64,000 nucleotides of DNA from Dimorphilus gyrociliatus (GCA_904063045.1 CAJFCJ010000003.1:2466504-2530503), one strand, 5' to 3'. Positions 38,987-52,000 are shown, numbered from the stretch's first letter. A program made the numbers and translations. The notes: generated by a model from the letters alone, not told the origin.

Positions 38987-40269
38987 ATGTCACGTAGTTT
39001 TAGTGCCAACCAGGTAAATTAATAGAGAAATTCATGTTTACTTAAAATACTTTCAGCAGTTCATTCTTTCCTCGAATTTTCATTGGTAAAGAATGCCCAT
39101 TTATACTGCATATAATAATTTAGCCGCTCGACAAACAAATAGGGATGTCTATTTTGATGTGAGTACTTCTAATTACTTCTTTTCTTATTGTTTTTCAGTA
39201 TCAAAGCGCTTTTGAGCCGAAAAAATTAAGGAATTGGGAAATACCATCTGAATTCCAACAGGTTTAATCCTCTATATTCAAACCCATAGATAACAGACAA
39301 AACTTTTCAAAAATTGTTTATTTTGCGCCTAGAGTAATAATTGTCCCTTTTACTTGCCTAAAGTTCTAATCCCTATTTTATGACAGATTAATTAATACAC
39401 TGGTGCCAGAAAACTATAGGTGGCGTTATTTAAATTATCTGAATGTTATCATGGGAAAATTGTACATTTATTTGGCTTTATAATTAATTAATCAATTCTA
39501 TTAAATAAATAAACAGAGACCGAGATGTTTGGATGGTTCAACTAGGATCATAGCGGACGATCGTGGTCGTATAAGGGATGGCGGAAAAAAGTCAAATGAA
39601 AATCCGTGGGGTAATTTTGTGGGTAATTGGGATATGCCTTCAAAACTTCCAGGCCCTAAAAATTGGATTAGACAAGCGGAATACGCCGGGCCAAGTGGTA
39701 AAATTGGAACAGCAAGATCACGTCATGCATTAGACATTTTGGATAAAAGTGCGGAATACACCGAATACCACATTAAAGGAGTGGCTAAAAATGAAAGTCG
39801 ACTTTCTTATAAGGTAAACCTACTAATTTGATTTATACTTATGAATATTTAAACAATTTTTTATAAGATATATTTAAATTAACAGAATCATCGCACCAGT
39901 GGAAGAAAACAATTGACTGATAGAGAAACTGAACTTAAACAGAAAATGCACGAAGTAGCTACTAACACTTCGCCAGTACCATCTAAAGTTGTAACCCCCA
40001 CGAAACAAGTTTCCCCAGTTGAGCTAACTGCAGCTTCTCCTGCTCAAAGCTTAACAAAGGCAATCTCTCCTGCTGGTTCAAAGAAGAGTGTAGCTTCACC
40101 GTTGGGCTCGGCCAGAGTCGCTGTTACCCCCTCCGGCAGGCCAATTGCTCCCACTCCGAATAAAGAACCAAGAGTAAAGATCAATGAAGATGCTAAAATG
40201 GAAGAAGAGAAAATTCCTTCTCCACCACTCTCACCAGCCACTCGGGCTTCTGTCTGTCGTAATCTTTAA
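38987..40269 (+). CDS. CFAP126: Flattop (cilia- and flagella-associated protein 126)
   Basis: Four exons: 38987-39013, 39199-39261, 39517-39813, 39886-40269, all in phase, 256 residues. The N-terminus MSRSFSANQYQSAFEPKKL, then NWE, follows the vertebrate Flattop pattern (SANQY..AF...L.NW). Next come IIADDRGRI and NPWGNFVGNWDMPSKLPGP, matching II.NDRG and NPWGSFMGTW.MP. In vertebrates Flattop is a cilium and planar-polarity protein and a microtubule inner protein of the axoneme. The C-terminal half (about 140-256) is low-complexity, rich in Ser, Pro, Thr and Ala with Lys, and probably disordered. The protein is longer than human Flattop (about 177) because of this tail. AATAAA stands near 40340. 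It has a CTCF-like element just upstream and another (39417-39425) in its second-to-third-exon intron. Confidence 0.88.
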
Positions 40270-40732
40270 GAATAATCTGTTATATCATATCAATTCGCAT
40301 TTTCTCTTAGAAATACACTATAATAATACCCTTTTAACAATAAATATAAAGCAAACGTTACTTTTTACCTTCTTTGGGGAATATGCATGCTAAGAAACAA
40401 ATTAATCAATTCCGTTGAGAATAATCGTCTTCACGTGATAACGTTTCCAGCTAACTTTAATAGCATTTCTGATATAAAGTGAAATATTACCAACGAAATC
40501 GATAAAGGAAACGTCCAATTACATTCGTTTGGCAGTTGTATATGTACAAAAAAATTTTAATCAAACGCCCCTACGACTCATCTCATGGGAGTTATAAATT
40601 TTTATGCCTCCTATGTTAAGTTAATCAATCAACCTATCGATTGTGAGTAGAACAAAACAAGGAAGGAGGAGAGCAGCAGAAGAACAAGCTTTTAAATATT
40701 TTTCAGATAATAATTACCTAAATAGATTGACA

Positions 40733-42811
40733 ATGTTACATAGAGAACAGTCTGTAGCTAGTCGATCATCCGTGGATAGCTATTGTCCGCCATCGTTGGA
40801 TGTTGTACATAGAACAATAGTTGTAACAGCTACGCAAGCATCAATGGATGTTAAAACTTTTCGAGTAACCTCACCAAAATTATCGGAGAAAACCAATTTT
40901 CATAAGCTACAATCTATAGCTTCCGATCTATTGAGAAGTTGGGGAATTAAGGAGTCAGATGTTCGCGGCTTCAAAGAATTCCGCAAATTATTGAATGAGA
41001 AATATGTAAAAGATTCGGTGAGGAGGACAAATGAATTTTTACAATTGGAAAATGTTTGCGAAAGAGCCAGAATGTTCGATAATCTAGTTAGTAAGGTTAA
41101 AGAAAAGATCGAAATTGCTGGCAGAAGTGATATCAAAAAATACTGTCTAAGTTTAATACGAGAGGCTGACGCTTATAATATTAAGCTTGCTAGGTAAGTG
41201 ATAGACTTAAAAAATTCATTATCATAAAAATTACTACCCAACTACATTTCCTGGTATTCTAAAGTACACATCTTTATGTTTATTTGAATATCTATGCTTT
41301 TAGTGCCTGTCTTTACTTACACTAACTTTGATTAATTACATCTCCAAAAATAGGCCTATGGGTCTTTAAATATATTAAGTGTACTTACTGTTTAATAACC
41401 AGGGAATATGACGAAAGAATATTTATTTACAAGCGTAAAATTGATGAAAGATTGGATAAGATGGACGAAGTGTGGGCAGAATATGAAGATTTAAAGAGTC
41501 CTTTTGTTTTTAGTTATGTAGGCTGTGGAAATTTAACGTGGAAGTTAATGGATGAATTTTGTACAATTGCTTCTGATGTCAGTGAAATGATTAGGAAATG
41601 GATATACGAAGACAAGACTTATACAACAAAATTATGGGATGAAATTGTTCAAACAAATGGTCAAAAAAACAAACTTCTTGAATTAATTAAAAGAAATAAG
41701 AGAAAAATGGAAGATTTTGCAAAAGTTGTCAAGAAAAATGATGATTCTTTTAAAAAACTAAATAAATCTTTAAAAATTTCAAAGAAACAATACGATACTG
41801 AAAAAAATAAATTCGATAGTCTGGTTGAAGATCTTCATCATTTACAAGAGTTAACTAAACTTGAGGAAGGACAATTAAAAGGTTTTATTTATGATTATAT
41901 ATGTAGATACTGTATGTACAAGGGTAAGGTTCAAGCATGCGTTTCCATTAATTATAATGGTAAATTTTACATTTTATAAAACCATTTTTAAGCAAAGATA
42001 TAGCCAATCGTATCTTCCAAAATACGAATAGTTTTATTCAATTTTCATCAGTCGATCGTTTGAATTGACAATACAAAATCAATACATTTCTGAAGAGGTC
42101 CTAAGGAAAGGCATACTACTTATCAATTGATCTGTTTGTGTATAGAACAAAAAGCTGAAACGATTAGCTTTTGCTATAGCTGTGATGAGCAAAAATTATG
42201 AAATGTTTTGGATATGCGTTCACCTATTAGGATAGTTTAGTATCAGGCAAACTATGTCCAGGGAAACGTTCCTTACTCTTACTAATTTATATATTTGCTT
42301 GTTTGTTATAAATCTTTAATATAGACTTTTTTCATAGTTCACGAGAATATTGTCAATACAAGAAACTTTAACTCTCCTACTTTGTTGGATATTTTATGGG
42401 CGAAAATTGATCATTGCAGAGAAACGATAGAGCATTTAAATGATCAGACAAAAAGAATAGAAAATACTCTTAATAAAAGTAGAGAAAATTTAGAAGAGGT
42501 TCAAAAGAAGTTGGAAAACGCTAAACAAAAGATGAGCGAAGAAGTAAAGGATACGAAAGGAAATAACCTGAAGGTTGGGGATATCGAAAAAACCATTAAA
42601 CATCTCGAGGAAGAAGTAGAAATAAAAGAGAAGAAATTGCTAGCTCTAAAAAAGCTGAGGAATATGAAATTATCCCCAAAAATGATTAAAATACTCCATT
42701 ACAGTCGAAATGACAATTTATTCTTTTCTTATTCAGGTAAGATACTATAATAAACAGTAATCATTTCCAATTTCCCTTCTGCTATCTATATTCCTTTGTC
42801 TGTCTATCGGT

Positions 42812-42848
<37 letters not shown>

Positions 42849-42895
42849 ATTTTCTATTTTAAAAAACAGATTTAAACGACGAGATGCTTACCTAA
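40733..42895 (+). CDS. Uncharacterised coiled-coil protein
   Basis: I do not recognise this protein. Exons read: 40733 (or earlier)-41193, 41403-41923, 42338-42736, 42870-42895, in phase, at least 468 residues. The frame is open back to 40625 without an ATG, so either translation starts at Met 40733 or a small upstream exon exists; the Lys/Arg-rich stretch RTKQGRRRAAEEQ before it looks coding and favours the second. The first 150 residues are mixed with a basic character; from about residue 150 on there are Lys/Glu heptads interrupted by a segment rich in aromatics (FVFSYVGCGNLTWKLMDEF). No membrane segment or known catalytic motif is seen. The last intron contains a long CT tract next to the acceptor of a tiny terminal exon (DLNDEMLT). 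Position right after CFAP126 does not show a shared role. Confidence 0.65.
42812..42845. repeat. (CT)n microsatellite inside the last intron of the coiled-coil gene
   Basis: A long pure CT run that ends about 24 bp before the acceptor AG at 42868-42869. It would serve as a polypyrimidine tract. Confidence 0.85.
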
Positions 42896-45259
42896 AATAA
42901 TAATAGAGAAAAGAAGATACTACAATCGACTTGAATCGATTAAAGCCAAGGATTTATATTTCATGAGAAATATTTGAAAATCAATTGCTCTCAAGATGAA
43001 ATATTACTGATACTCAATAAAAAGGATATTTGCAAGTTTGATTACTTAATTTTGATACTTATTTTCTTTTATCACTGGCATAAAAATTCCTTTAATATTA
43101 ATAAAGTTTTAATTAGATTTAACTTATTTACCCTTACATTTATTAACAGCATATGTTAAATTTTTATATCATCTTTTTTAAATGATGATAGATGTCGCTA
43201 CTTGTTAAAAAAAAGCTAACAGAGAAAATTAGTAATTTTCGTGGTATTTTATATATATATACTGTATGTTATAAATAGTTGTTGCATAATGATGTACTAG
43301 ATAACATTCAAAGTGCAAAAGTACATATTTTGAAGAAAGATTGTAATTTATAAGAAACATAACCTTTCCTCTCAACAAGAGAAAGTTGGAGACAAGCAAT
43401 TTGGTGGATATATCCCAAGGCCAGACACAATTCGGAATATAAATCCAAAAGACGATTTGATTATATAAACAACTAAACAATCATTATAAATTCTATCTCT
43501 ATTCAATCCTTAATTTAATTATTGAATATAAAGAGAAAAGAAATGAAAGATACCATCTGATAATCATTTCTTATTAGGCATATCAATTAAAATATTGTAA
43601 TAAAATGAAAGCCTATAAAAACAAAGTCGGCAAAAGAAGAAAATCGATTTTTGAGATTCCAAGCAAAATTATTATCGAAAAGAAAAAAATAAGTGATTTT
43701 TTTTCTCTCTTCCTGTCTTTTCTTATCTTAAGAAAAAACTATAATCGAAATCAGAATTTTCTCAGTTATATGTAGTTTTTATATGTATTTGTAAACAAAA
43801 TGCTCTCTTTTCTTTCCCTTTTTCTCTTTCTTTTGTTTTCTACCTCATTTCATTTCCATCGTTTTCTCATGCAATTTTTGTCAGGCTTTCAATACATTTT
43901 CTCTTTATGAAATTAAACAAAAAATTGAGAGAAGAGCACGAACAGAAAACAACAGAGCAATAATATTTTACAATACAATGTTAGTTTATTTACTATAATT
44001 TTCAATTATCATCTTTATATTTCTTTATTATAGCAAAGTTAATTAACAGTTTTCTGTATACTTTTCTGTCGCATAAATATATACGTGTACGATACTCTGT
44101 TTCCCCTTCTCTCTCCCTCTCTCACTCTCTCCACTCTCTAAGAAATTTTAAATAGAAATGTTAAAAAGAAATATGATTTAGACTTAAAAATCATCTATTT
44201 TCTTTAATAATTACATTCTATTTTGAGCAGTAAGAGTATTTTCTCAAATATTAGCATCATTTTTTGTTTCTAAAAAAAGAAAGTCAAAAGAGGTCATCAC
44301 TTTTTTTTATATCAATGGAAAAGTAGATGGAAAATCCTATACTAAAGAATAAATACGGTTGAGAAGTAAAAAAAACCCAAAAGATATGAATAATAATCTT
44401 ATTTATTCAAAAATCACATTATCTTGTATAAAAAAAAATCAAACAAATAGATATTACCACATTTATAGATGTAAATATGTATATATTGTATTTATAGTTG
44501 GTTTTAATACATTTTTAATGGTTAATAGATGGCGTTGTTTGAAATAGGACGTTCCCCGAGTGAATTTCTTTTAGTTTATATTTTTTACAGATTTTTTTTT
44601 GCGATATAAGATCAACAATAAAAACGATCCAATTACAATATTAAGCTTTGAAAAATAGAGTTACAATGTTCTCAGGTCCCAGACTTGATAAAAAATGCAT
44701 GAATTATCTTGTTATCTTATAATAAATTGTTTTTTTTGTCTGTTTTAATAGAGAATATTTTCTATTAAAGAGAAATGGAAGAACAGTTTGGAAAAAAATT
44801 TTGTAATAGAAAAGAAAGCAAGGAGGAAGGAGTATGATTAATATTTCTCTCTTTTTTTTTGTAAGCATTATCATCGTGATCGTCGTCGTTGTTATTATTG
44901 TTGCTGTTGTTTTTCTTATTACTGTTCAATTTGTATTTCCACGTAAACCGAAAAATTTCTCTTTCTTAAATGTTGAAATTTTCTCTCCATCTACAGTAAT
45001 TTGCCAATAAATTGAATGGCTCTATCAAGTGGACTTAAGAACGTTACACATGATCGGGGGCAATCCTTTATCTGACGCACTGAACATTATAGAAGCGTTA
45101 TATTTTTATCCGTCAATCCTTTATTATTCTCAGAACGTCACCTTTTTCTCTCTTTTTTCCCTCTTATTTTTCTTTTCCTCCTATTGTACCATTCTTCCTT
45201 CTTTTTATTCATTCGTATTCATTCTCTATTTTCTTTTCCACAATCAACATTGTTGACTG
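42896..45259. other. Intergenic, coiled-coil gene to LRR-Ig gene
   Basis: 2.4 kb, AT-rich, no supported gene. It has pyrimidine-rich patches (43800-43860, 44100-44140, 45130-45210) and one CTCF-like core (TAATAGATGGCG, AGATGGCG at 44527-44534). Confidence 0.5.
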
Positions 45260-46648
45260 TTAGACAGCAGTACCAACCGCCTCCTCTTCCGTCCAATTAT
45301 TTTTCAATAGGTCGGGAGTCGAATTTGGTGTCTCAGCATGCTTATGTGTAATAGAATCGATTTGTTGGAGGGGGGATGCGGTTGCATCCTCTTCACATTT
45401 TGACCCAGCAGATTCGGCTCCCTGATTTTGAATTCTATAGACGCCGCTTAAGCGTCGCCTTTTAATAATTCTCAACATTAAAATACTTATTATACTACAT
45501 AAAATCACAAGAAGAAAGCAGGTTAAACTGGCACTTAAAGCCCTTAATTTCTTTTTTTCCCAATTAGACTCGGCACGCATTGAACTGGACCCAGACAAAG
45601 ATATTGTCACTTCCGACCGACCAGCTGAATTCAAGGATACACACTTGTATAAACCAATATCTTTTTCAGTCATATTAATAATTTTTAGGCTGCTGTTATA
45701 ATGAAAAATATCTAACGCTTTTTTGAAAGTTCTCCAAAAGGTTATTCTGTTCCTTTTGGAAGGTGTCACCCGTAAATTCTTCTTATACCATGTTACTTCC
45801 GGTTGCGGATCACCAGTTGATAAGCAATTCAAGGTTGCATTGACGGAGACGTACGAAGTATATCTGATGATAGTTGGAGCGCAAGCAAAATTAGTGGAAT
45901 TTAATTCCGTCCACCTAACACCTTTTAATAATTCTGGATTTTGGCACCTTGGAATTCTATTACCAAAAGTCCAACTAATTTTCAGCTTGTTATTCGTCAA
46001 AAATTGCAGAAGCCATCTCAATTTGCAGTCACATATCCATTTATTATGGTGTAATCTGAACACTGTTAACGATTTCGGTAGAATTGTAGTCGATATCAGA
46101 CCTTTAAGTTCATTACCAATAACATTTAATTCTGTGAGACTTTTCAAATTCTTAAGAGAGTTTGGCTGAATGAAGCGGATATGACAGTGGGATATATCTA
46201 GTTTCAGTAAACGGGCCAAATTTTTAAAACTGAATTCATCAATTCTATTAATATAATTATAACTTAAAATAATTTCTCGGAGTTTAGGCGTATACTCTAA
46301 AGCTGTCGTTGGTATACTTTCCAAGCGATTTCGGCTTAAATCCAATATTTGAAGATTCTCAACTGGAAAAAATAGTCTATACGGTATAGATTTGAGCTGG
46401 TTTTTCTTCAAATAGATTTCTTGCAGTTGAAAGTAACGGACGAATGATACGGAGGAGATAGAAGTTAGATGATTTGATTCACATCGGAGAACTTTAATTT
46501 GTGAATCAAGATCGGTCGGAATTTCATTAAGATTCAAATTATTACAACGAGCGCTTAATTGATTATTTACTGTATATATTTCACAACTGTGAGATAAAAC
46601 TTTTATCATAAAGCTTGAAAGAAGAAGAAGAAGAATTGTTGATTTCAT
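45260..46648 (-). CDS. LRR-Ig single-pass membrane protein (Kekkon/LIG type)
   Basis: One uninterrupted exon of 462 residues. Order: signal peptide (1 to about 19, MKSTILLLLLSSFMIKVLS); a Cys-containing N-cap; about five to six leucine-rich repeats (roughly 50-190, for example LQILDLSRNRLESIP and LTELNVIGNELKGL); a C-terminal cap starting KWICDCKLRWLLQFL; one immunoglobulin domain (about 255-350) with NATLNC, then a W-Y pair (VTWYKKN) and DIGLYKCVSLNSAG; a transmembrane helix (about 373-391) followed by RIIKRRR; and a cytoplasmic tail of about 65 residues. This build is that of Kekkon, LRIT/LRRC24 and related neural receptors; the exact orthologue is not clear. The tail ends GTAV, a class I PDZ-ligand form. 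Lack of introns contrasts with most genes here and may reflect retroposition or intron loss. Confidence 0.85.
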   Translation of the reverse strand: MKSTILLLLLSSFMIKVLSHSCEIYTVNNQLSARCNNLNLNEIPTDLDSQIKVLRCESNHLTSISSVSFVRYFQLQEIYLKKNQLKSIPYRLFFPVENLQILDLSRNRLESIPTTALEYTPKLREIILSYNYINRIDEFSFKNLARLLKLDISHCHIRFIQPNSLKNLKSLTELNVIGNELKGLISTTILPKSLTVFRLHHNKWICDCKLRWLLQFLTNNKLKISWTFGNRIPRCQNPELLKGVRWTELNSTNFACAPTIIRYTSYVSVNATLNCLSTGDPQPEVTWYKKNLRVTPSKRNRITFWRTFKKALDIFHYNSSLKIINMTEKDIGLYKCVSLNSAGRSEVTISLSGSSSMRAESNWEKKKLRALSASLTCFLLVILCSIISILMLRIIKRRRLSGVYRIQNQGAESAGSKCEEDATASPLQQIDSITHKHAETPNSTPDLLKNNWTEEEAVGTAV

Positions 46649-49600
46649 GATTTCATAATTGATTAACTTCTGAGTGTTTATCCATACTGATCGATTTATC
46701 CTTCTATGACCAATAGATCGTTTTTAAGAAACCTAAAGAAAAATAAGTGAACGTTAATTTAAGCGTTTAAGTAAAAGCGGAACTAATGGTATATCTAGAA
46801 CTTGATGAACCCCTGTTGTGCTATTATATCTCTCTTCTCCCTTAGATTTATTTTATTGGTAACTTCTAAAACACATGTATATTTATTTCACACATTGCTG
46901 TAGCGTATTCTACTTTGTTGCTGTTAATAAATGTCAGAATACGAGGAGAGATCAAGTAATTACACGAGCTAATATCTTTGTAAATAGAAAACGTTAAGGC
47001 TGTTTTGTTGAAATAAAACGAAAGTCGGAATAAAAGAATGTAAAATTCAATTATCGAAATCTATTAAAAATTCCACTCGTTTCAATCAATAAAACACTAG
47101 CCCCTAATTATCTTTATTTCTTCTATTATAATTTTCTTTCTCTTGTCCTTCCCATTCCTTTTCTTTTTTTTCTTTCTTCCTCTGTTTTCCTCTTTTACAA
47201 GAAATTTCTGTTTCATGTTTCTTCTTTGCCTCTCTTGTGAACCGTAAATCATTTCTATTCATTTCTTAAAGTTTCATTATTGAAACTTTCGTTTCAAATA
47301 GTACGCAACTAAAAATTAAAGAAATTGGTCTCTGATTGACAAACGAGCTCCGTAATTAACTAATAGGCCTATGCTAATGGCTGTTTGTCCTTTTACGGCA
47401 AGATAAAAAGAGAAACGTCAATATTAAAGAGTATGTTAAGATTTTAAATTCAACTTATTTCTCTTCATTTTAACCTTTGTCCAATATCCTGCCCTTGTTT
47501 TTATTTATACTTTGATAGATTAACTTAAACCCAAGATACAATATATCAATATTGTTTCTAGACCAAATGATTAAAAAGCTAATTTACACTACTTCTAAGA
47601 ACCCATTATCATATCTGGTTATTTAGCATGACTTACATCATAAGTTATCTAGAAGGATATCGGGAAATAATTACTAGTATAATTAGGTAATTTGGAACTC
47701 GGAAAATACCGACCTGTCGAAACGAGCTTTTACGCGTATAATTAAATGGTAATTCTGCTAGAGGATCTTTTTGACAAACGACCGTCTTCGAGGAGAGACG
47801 CTTTAGACGCTGATACTGTACAGTTTATTAAAACACGACGTGAAAATCGAAGTCTGCTTGATTGATAGGTGCAACGTTTTTCGTATGGAAATTGAAAAAA
47901 ATTGCAGTGTTACTTCCAATGAATGATTTTACTGAATCAACCAACAGCTTCCGTTCTTAATTTTTTCATTATATAAAAAAAATCAACCTTTTTGCATCTC
48001 CAAAAAAAAAAGAAACATACAAAAATCAACATAAAAATAAATGCAAAATCAATTAACGGCTTTTCATATTTCACTCTCTCAATGATTTCCAAGTTTTCTT
48101 CACCTTATCATCATTAATATTAATAAATTAGCTAATTATATCGATAAATAAATAAATTAACCATTACTTGTAAATAATTCAATTGTTTTTACCATTTATA
48201 TCACAAAACATAAAAAGAACCATAATTTAAAGCTTAATAATTATGTAACTTCCGCTTACTCTGGGACATTTTTAACGTTCAATAAAAAATCATTAATTTT
48301 TATAATAAAAAAAAAAGAAAGCAGACTAAATATAGATTTAACTAAAAACAAAAAAAGGACTTATAATATTTTCTTACAATTGGAATATGCTTAAAAACTT
48401 AAAAATTTCTATGTCTATAATTACATTAGATATTTTTAAATCTTTCATCTAAATTTAGAATTAACCTCAATTGTAGAGATTTATGTCTTACTTCTTTCTT
48501 ATTTCTCCTATTCAGTGTTATATTTGTACTGCAATGATACCTAAGTTTAAAGCTATTTATCTGCACTTAAATAAAACTAAATAGGGTACAGAGATCTGTC
48601 AAATAACAGTTATACTTTCTATTTTGTTTATGCTTTCTATCAAATAGTAATACTAACAGAAAGACCTTAATTCCTTAATAAGAAATATAATATGAAAAGA
48701 GAAAAAGAAGATAACATTGGGGATTAAGAGATGGAAAAATGAAGAAAAGAAATATCTGCTCTTCATTTATCTAATTGCAGAAGAGTGTAATTACTGGTGC
48801 TGATTATAAATGAGTTTATGACGGAAAAATCGTTATAAAACCGATCGTATTGATTTATGTTTAAAAAAAGGGAAGGAGAGAAAACGGAAGAAAAGGAAAG
48901 AGAAAGAAAGATAGAGAGGGAGGAGATAGCGAGACAAACAGAATGAATGAAAGAGAAAAAAAATCACGCTTTACCTGAACATCTCTTAACTATTTTAATA
49001 GTTTAATTAGATTTAGTCGAGTAGGGATTGCATTCAAAATTTAAAAAAAGAAAATTACCATCCTTTTCCCCTACTATAGAGATTAGTCACGCTACCGTGT
49101 TGTCTTTATGAAATAATGCATTTTTTTGTTATTGTTTACTAATAATCAATAGTTTGTTAGGCAAAGTGTAAATAACGTTTACTATTTACTTTATAGTATT
49201 ATCTATATTTAGGAAATATTGAGTTGGTTTTGCTATCCGAAAAAAATTCGTTAATAGTAAATTCTCGTCTCGTCGCAACGCTTCATCAAAAGCTCACTTT
49301 TCGCTTTATACCATTGCTAGTCATTAATAATTGCTCAAGCTTGACCGTCCTGACTCAACAAAAGCATTTTGACAACTACTGACAAATTACATACGGAAAA
49401 AATAAACCAGTTTTGACATAATATCATTTCATTGAATGACTTTACACCTTTCGTTCGTTCCCTTCCTCTGCCGTTAACGCCTTCTTACCCTTTTTCCATC
49501 TTTCTTCCTCCCTACCCCCTCTCTCATTCTCTTGCCCTCTCTTACTCTTGCTCTTTCTTATTCTCACTCTCTTTATCTTTAATTGCCAGAGAACGAATTA

Positions 49601-50999
49601 TTGCCTTAAATAAAAATAAAATGTGGAAAATGTAGCACTGGTCTCTGGGTTATGTTTCAAGTGCACACATACAGAAGAAAATAACGAAGAATGCTCTTTT
49701 CTACTATGATACGCTCTTGTATATGTACCAAAATATACTTATTTTACCTAATGTTTTCTGGTTTATTTAGAAATAGCCGATGATTGAATTCTTTGACAAA
49801 CCACTGACAAACAATGAGAAAATCAATCAGAGCAAGAGCAAATATCTTATGGGTTTTACAGAGTGATCATAACGATTTACAATTTTTCTTCCTCATTATA
49901 CCTTAAATTGACATTCAAACAGATTTATAATTGGCTTATTATATTGATAAATCTATTTTTCTTTATTTGACCAAATGATAATAAACTGCACAGAAAAGAA
50001 AAGAAATAGATATAGAAAAAGTTACTGAATTCTTTTAGCCGCGTCGTAGCTAATAATAGAAGATTGCAATTGACTGCACTTTCTGACAAACTATATAGTG
50101 ACAAACAGTGGAAAAACTTCAAGTGATGCAATAACAATTTCTTTTCTCCTTCGCTACCATTTCCCTTCGATTGCGTTAATGCATACGTGGCGAATGTGAT
50201 CTTTGAGTAAAGCAAATTCTCTTACAAAAACTAACCGACAAACAAACATTGACTTTAAACAGCCGTTGGATACGAAAGGAATTTCCTTTCTTCCTTCCTT
50301 CTGCGAACTTCAAGGGAGAATACCACCTACACAAGTAATTAATATAAATTCGTAAAACTCGTCAGAAGTTCTGTAGTCCTTGCTCCCCCATAACATTTCG
50401 ATATTTGATTTTTTGTAGGAAGAGCTATCATTCCTCCTATCGTTCGTTTAAAGATACTATGTGAAAAAGAACCATTAAAGAAGAATAAAAAGAGCAGGAG
50501 AATGGAAGGTAGAGAGAGAGCGTGTAAGAAAGCGAAAGAAAGAGAGATGTACTAGTTTATTTCATCCTTCAGTCCATCATAAACGCCTAGTCATTAATTA
50601 TTAGTAAAGCCTACCAATAACTCGACCCCTGACAAACCACTTAAATACTGTTTTTTTTACAATCTCTATCCTACTTTGTAATATTAATCGACAAGTTTTC
50701 GTTCTTATATTATCAAAACTTTTTCCTCTTTAAGTAACGGTTAAAGGAGGGAGGAAAGCGTCGAAGCGTTAAATTTTAACAAGATTGATAGCTGTTGAGA
50801 AATTTTAATTTCAAAACCCATTCACTTAACTGTTATTATCCTCTGTAGATGATTTTATTTGCTTTGTAATAATCGTTTAATTCCGAAAAGAAAGCTGGTC
50901 AATAAAGTCTAAAAAAAAAAGAAAATAAACTTACGTCTTTCAGAAGAGATTTGTATAGGACTTGGCTACTTGCTCAACTCAGATAAGAAAGATAAATTC
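46649..50999. other. Gene-free region, first half
   Basis: No supported coding region. Short open stretches (49432-49635, 49925-50215) are low-complexity or hydrophobic by composition. Seven copies of TGACAAAC lie between 47337 and 50637, all on the plus strand (see findings). Confidence 0.5.
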
Positions 51000-52000
51000 G
51001 GTGACGCCCGTGACGACGTTGATTAAAGTGACGCTAACAGATGTTAGTGGCGCCTCTATCGTGATTTCTGCCGCGGCTTTTACCCTTTTTGTTTATTCGA
51101 TTTAGAAACGGCGTTACTGGCGTTACTTTTCGCCCATCTAAAATACGTTAGGCGTCGCCGTAGAAACGCTACTCGCTAATAACGCCATTAAGAGTAAGAT
51201 TGTAAAAGAATATCGACATTGTAAACAAAGAGACGACTTCGAAACGAAGTCTAATAGAGTCTCAAGAGACGACAGTAGGCAAGTTCGGCTTGAAAACGCC
51301 TTAAGTGACTAATACAAAACAATTAAAAGCGTCTCTCCACTTCCGTTCTATAAAAAATCAATCCGTTTGATCGCGGCGTCACCTCCATTTGCTTGTTTAG
51401 TCCATTACGAAACGTATTTGTCATTCTCATTTATGATTTACCAGTAGAAGTCTAACATATTTTCCAGTTTTCCTAGGCCTAGACGAAAGGAAGGAGTCTG
51501 CGAAATGAAGAGAAAGTCAGGCGTCTAATCGGCTTTCCGCTAATACCGAACACATTGAAACGACGTTACCCGTCGCTTTTTCAGAAGCGATTACGTAATT
51601 TACGTGTAGACTGTATAAAACAAAGAGATTCTTTTCCCAAGACAGTGGACTTTTTGACTAAAGACTAATCTTATAAACGGGCCTCTCCCTGTCGGTGAAG
51701 TGTCGATCGGAGAGTAGGCCTTAAAATTCTTGCTGATTTATTGTCTCCCCTACGATATAGGATCAGTGAAATTTTCATGAAAAAAACCTGGTTTCACCAT
51801 GAGACGAGTCAATACTTTAAGAGCTAAAGACAGTCGCAAAAGTCCGTTTGGGTAGATGAGGGACCTCTCTCCCCGGATAACGAAAATGGAGAGGAACGCA
51901 AAGAAAGGCGCTGTAACGAAAAACCGTCTTGATTAGACTTTCTCCTTAATCCCTACTTTTCAAAAGTACGCGAACTTTGCAGCAGAGAGGATTTCTTATT
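51000..52000. other. CpG-richer non-coding kilobase
   Basis: Visibly richer in G+C and CpG than all surrounding DNA, for example CCGCGGC at about 51072, GGCGTCGCCG at about 51152 and GATCGCGGCGTC at about 51369. No open frame longer than about 60 codons is present. It could be an unmethylated CpG-type regulatory element, an untranslated first exon or a non-coding RNA; nothing in it decides which. Confidence 0.5.

Noticed and set aside
45723-46169. 148-codon plus-strand open frame
   Set aside because: It is antisense to the LRR-Ig exon, which has a signal peptide, ordered repeats and conserved cysteines; the plus-strand reading has no such order.
49432-49635. 67-codon Ser/Leu/Pro-rich open frame
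   Set aside because: It is produced by a CT-rich pyrimidine tract.
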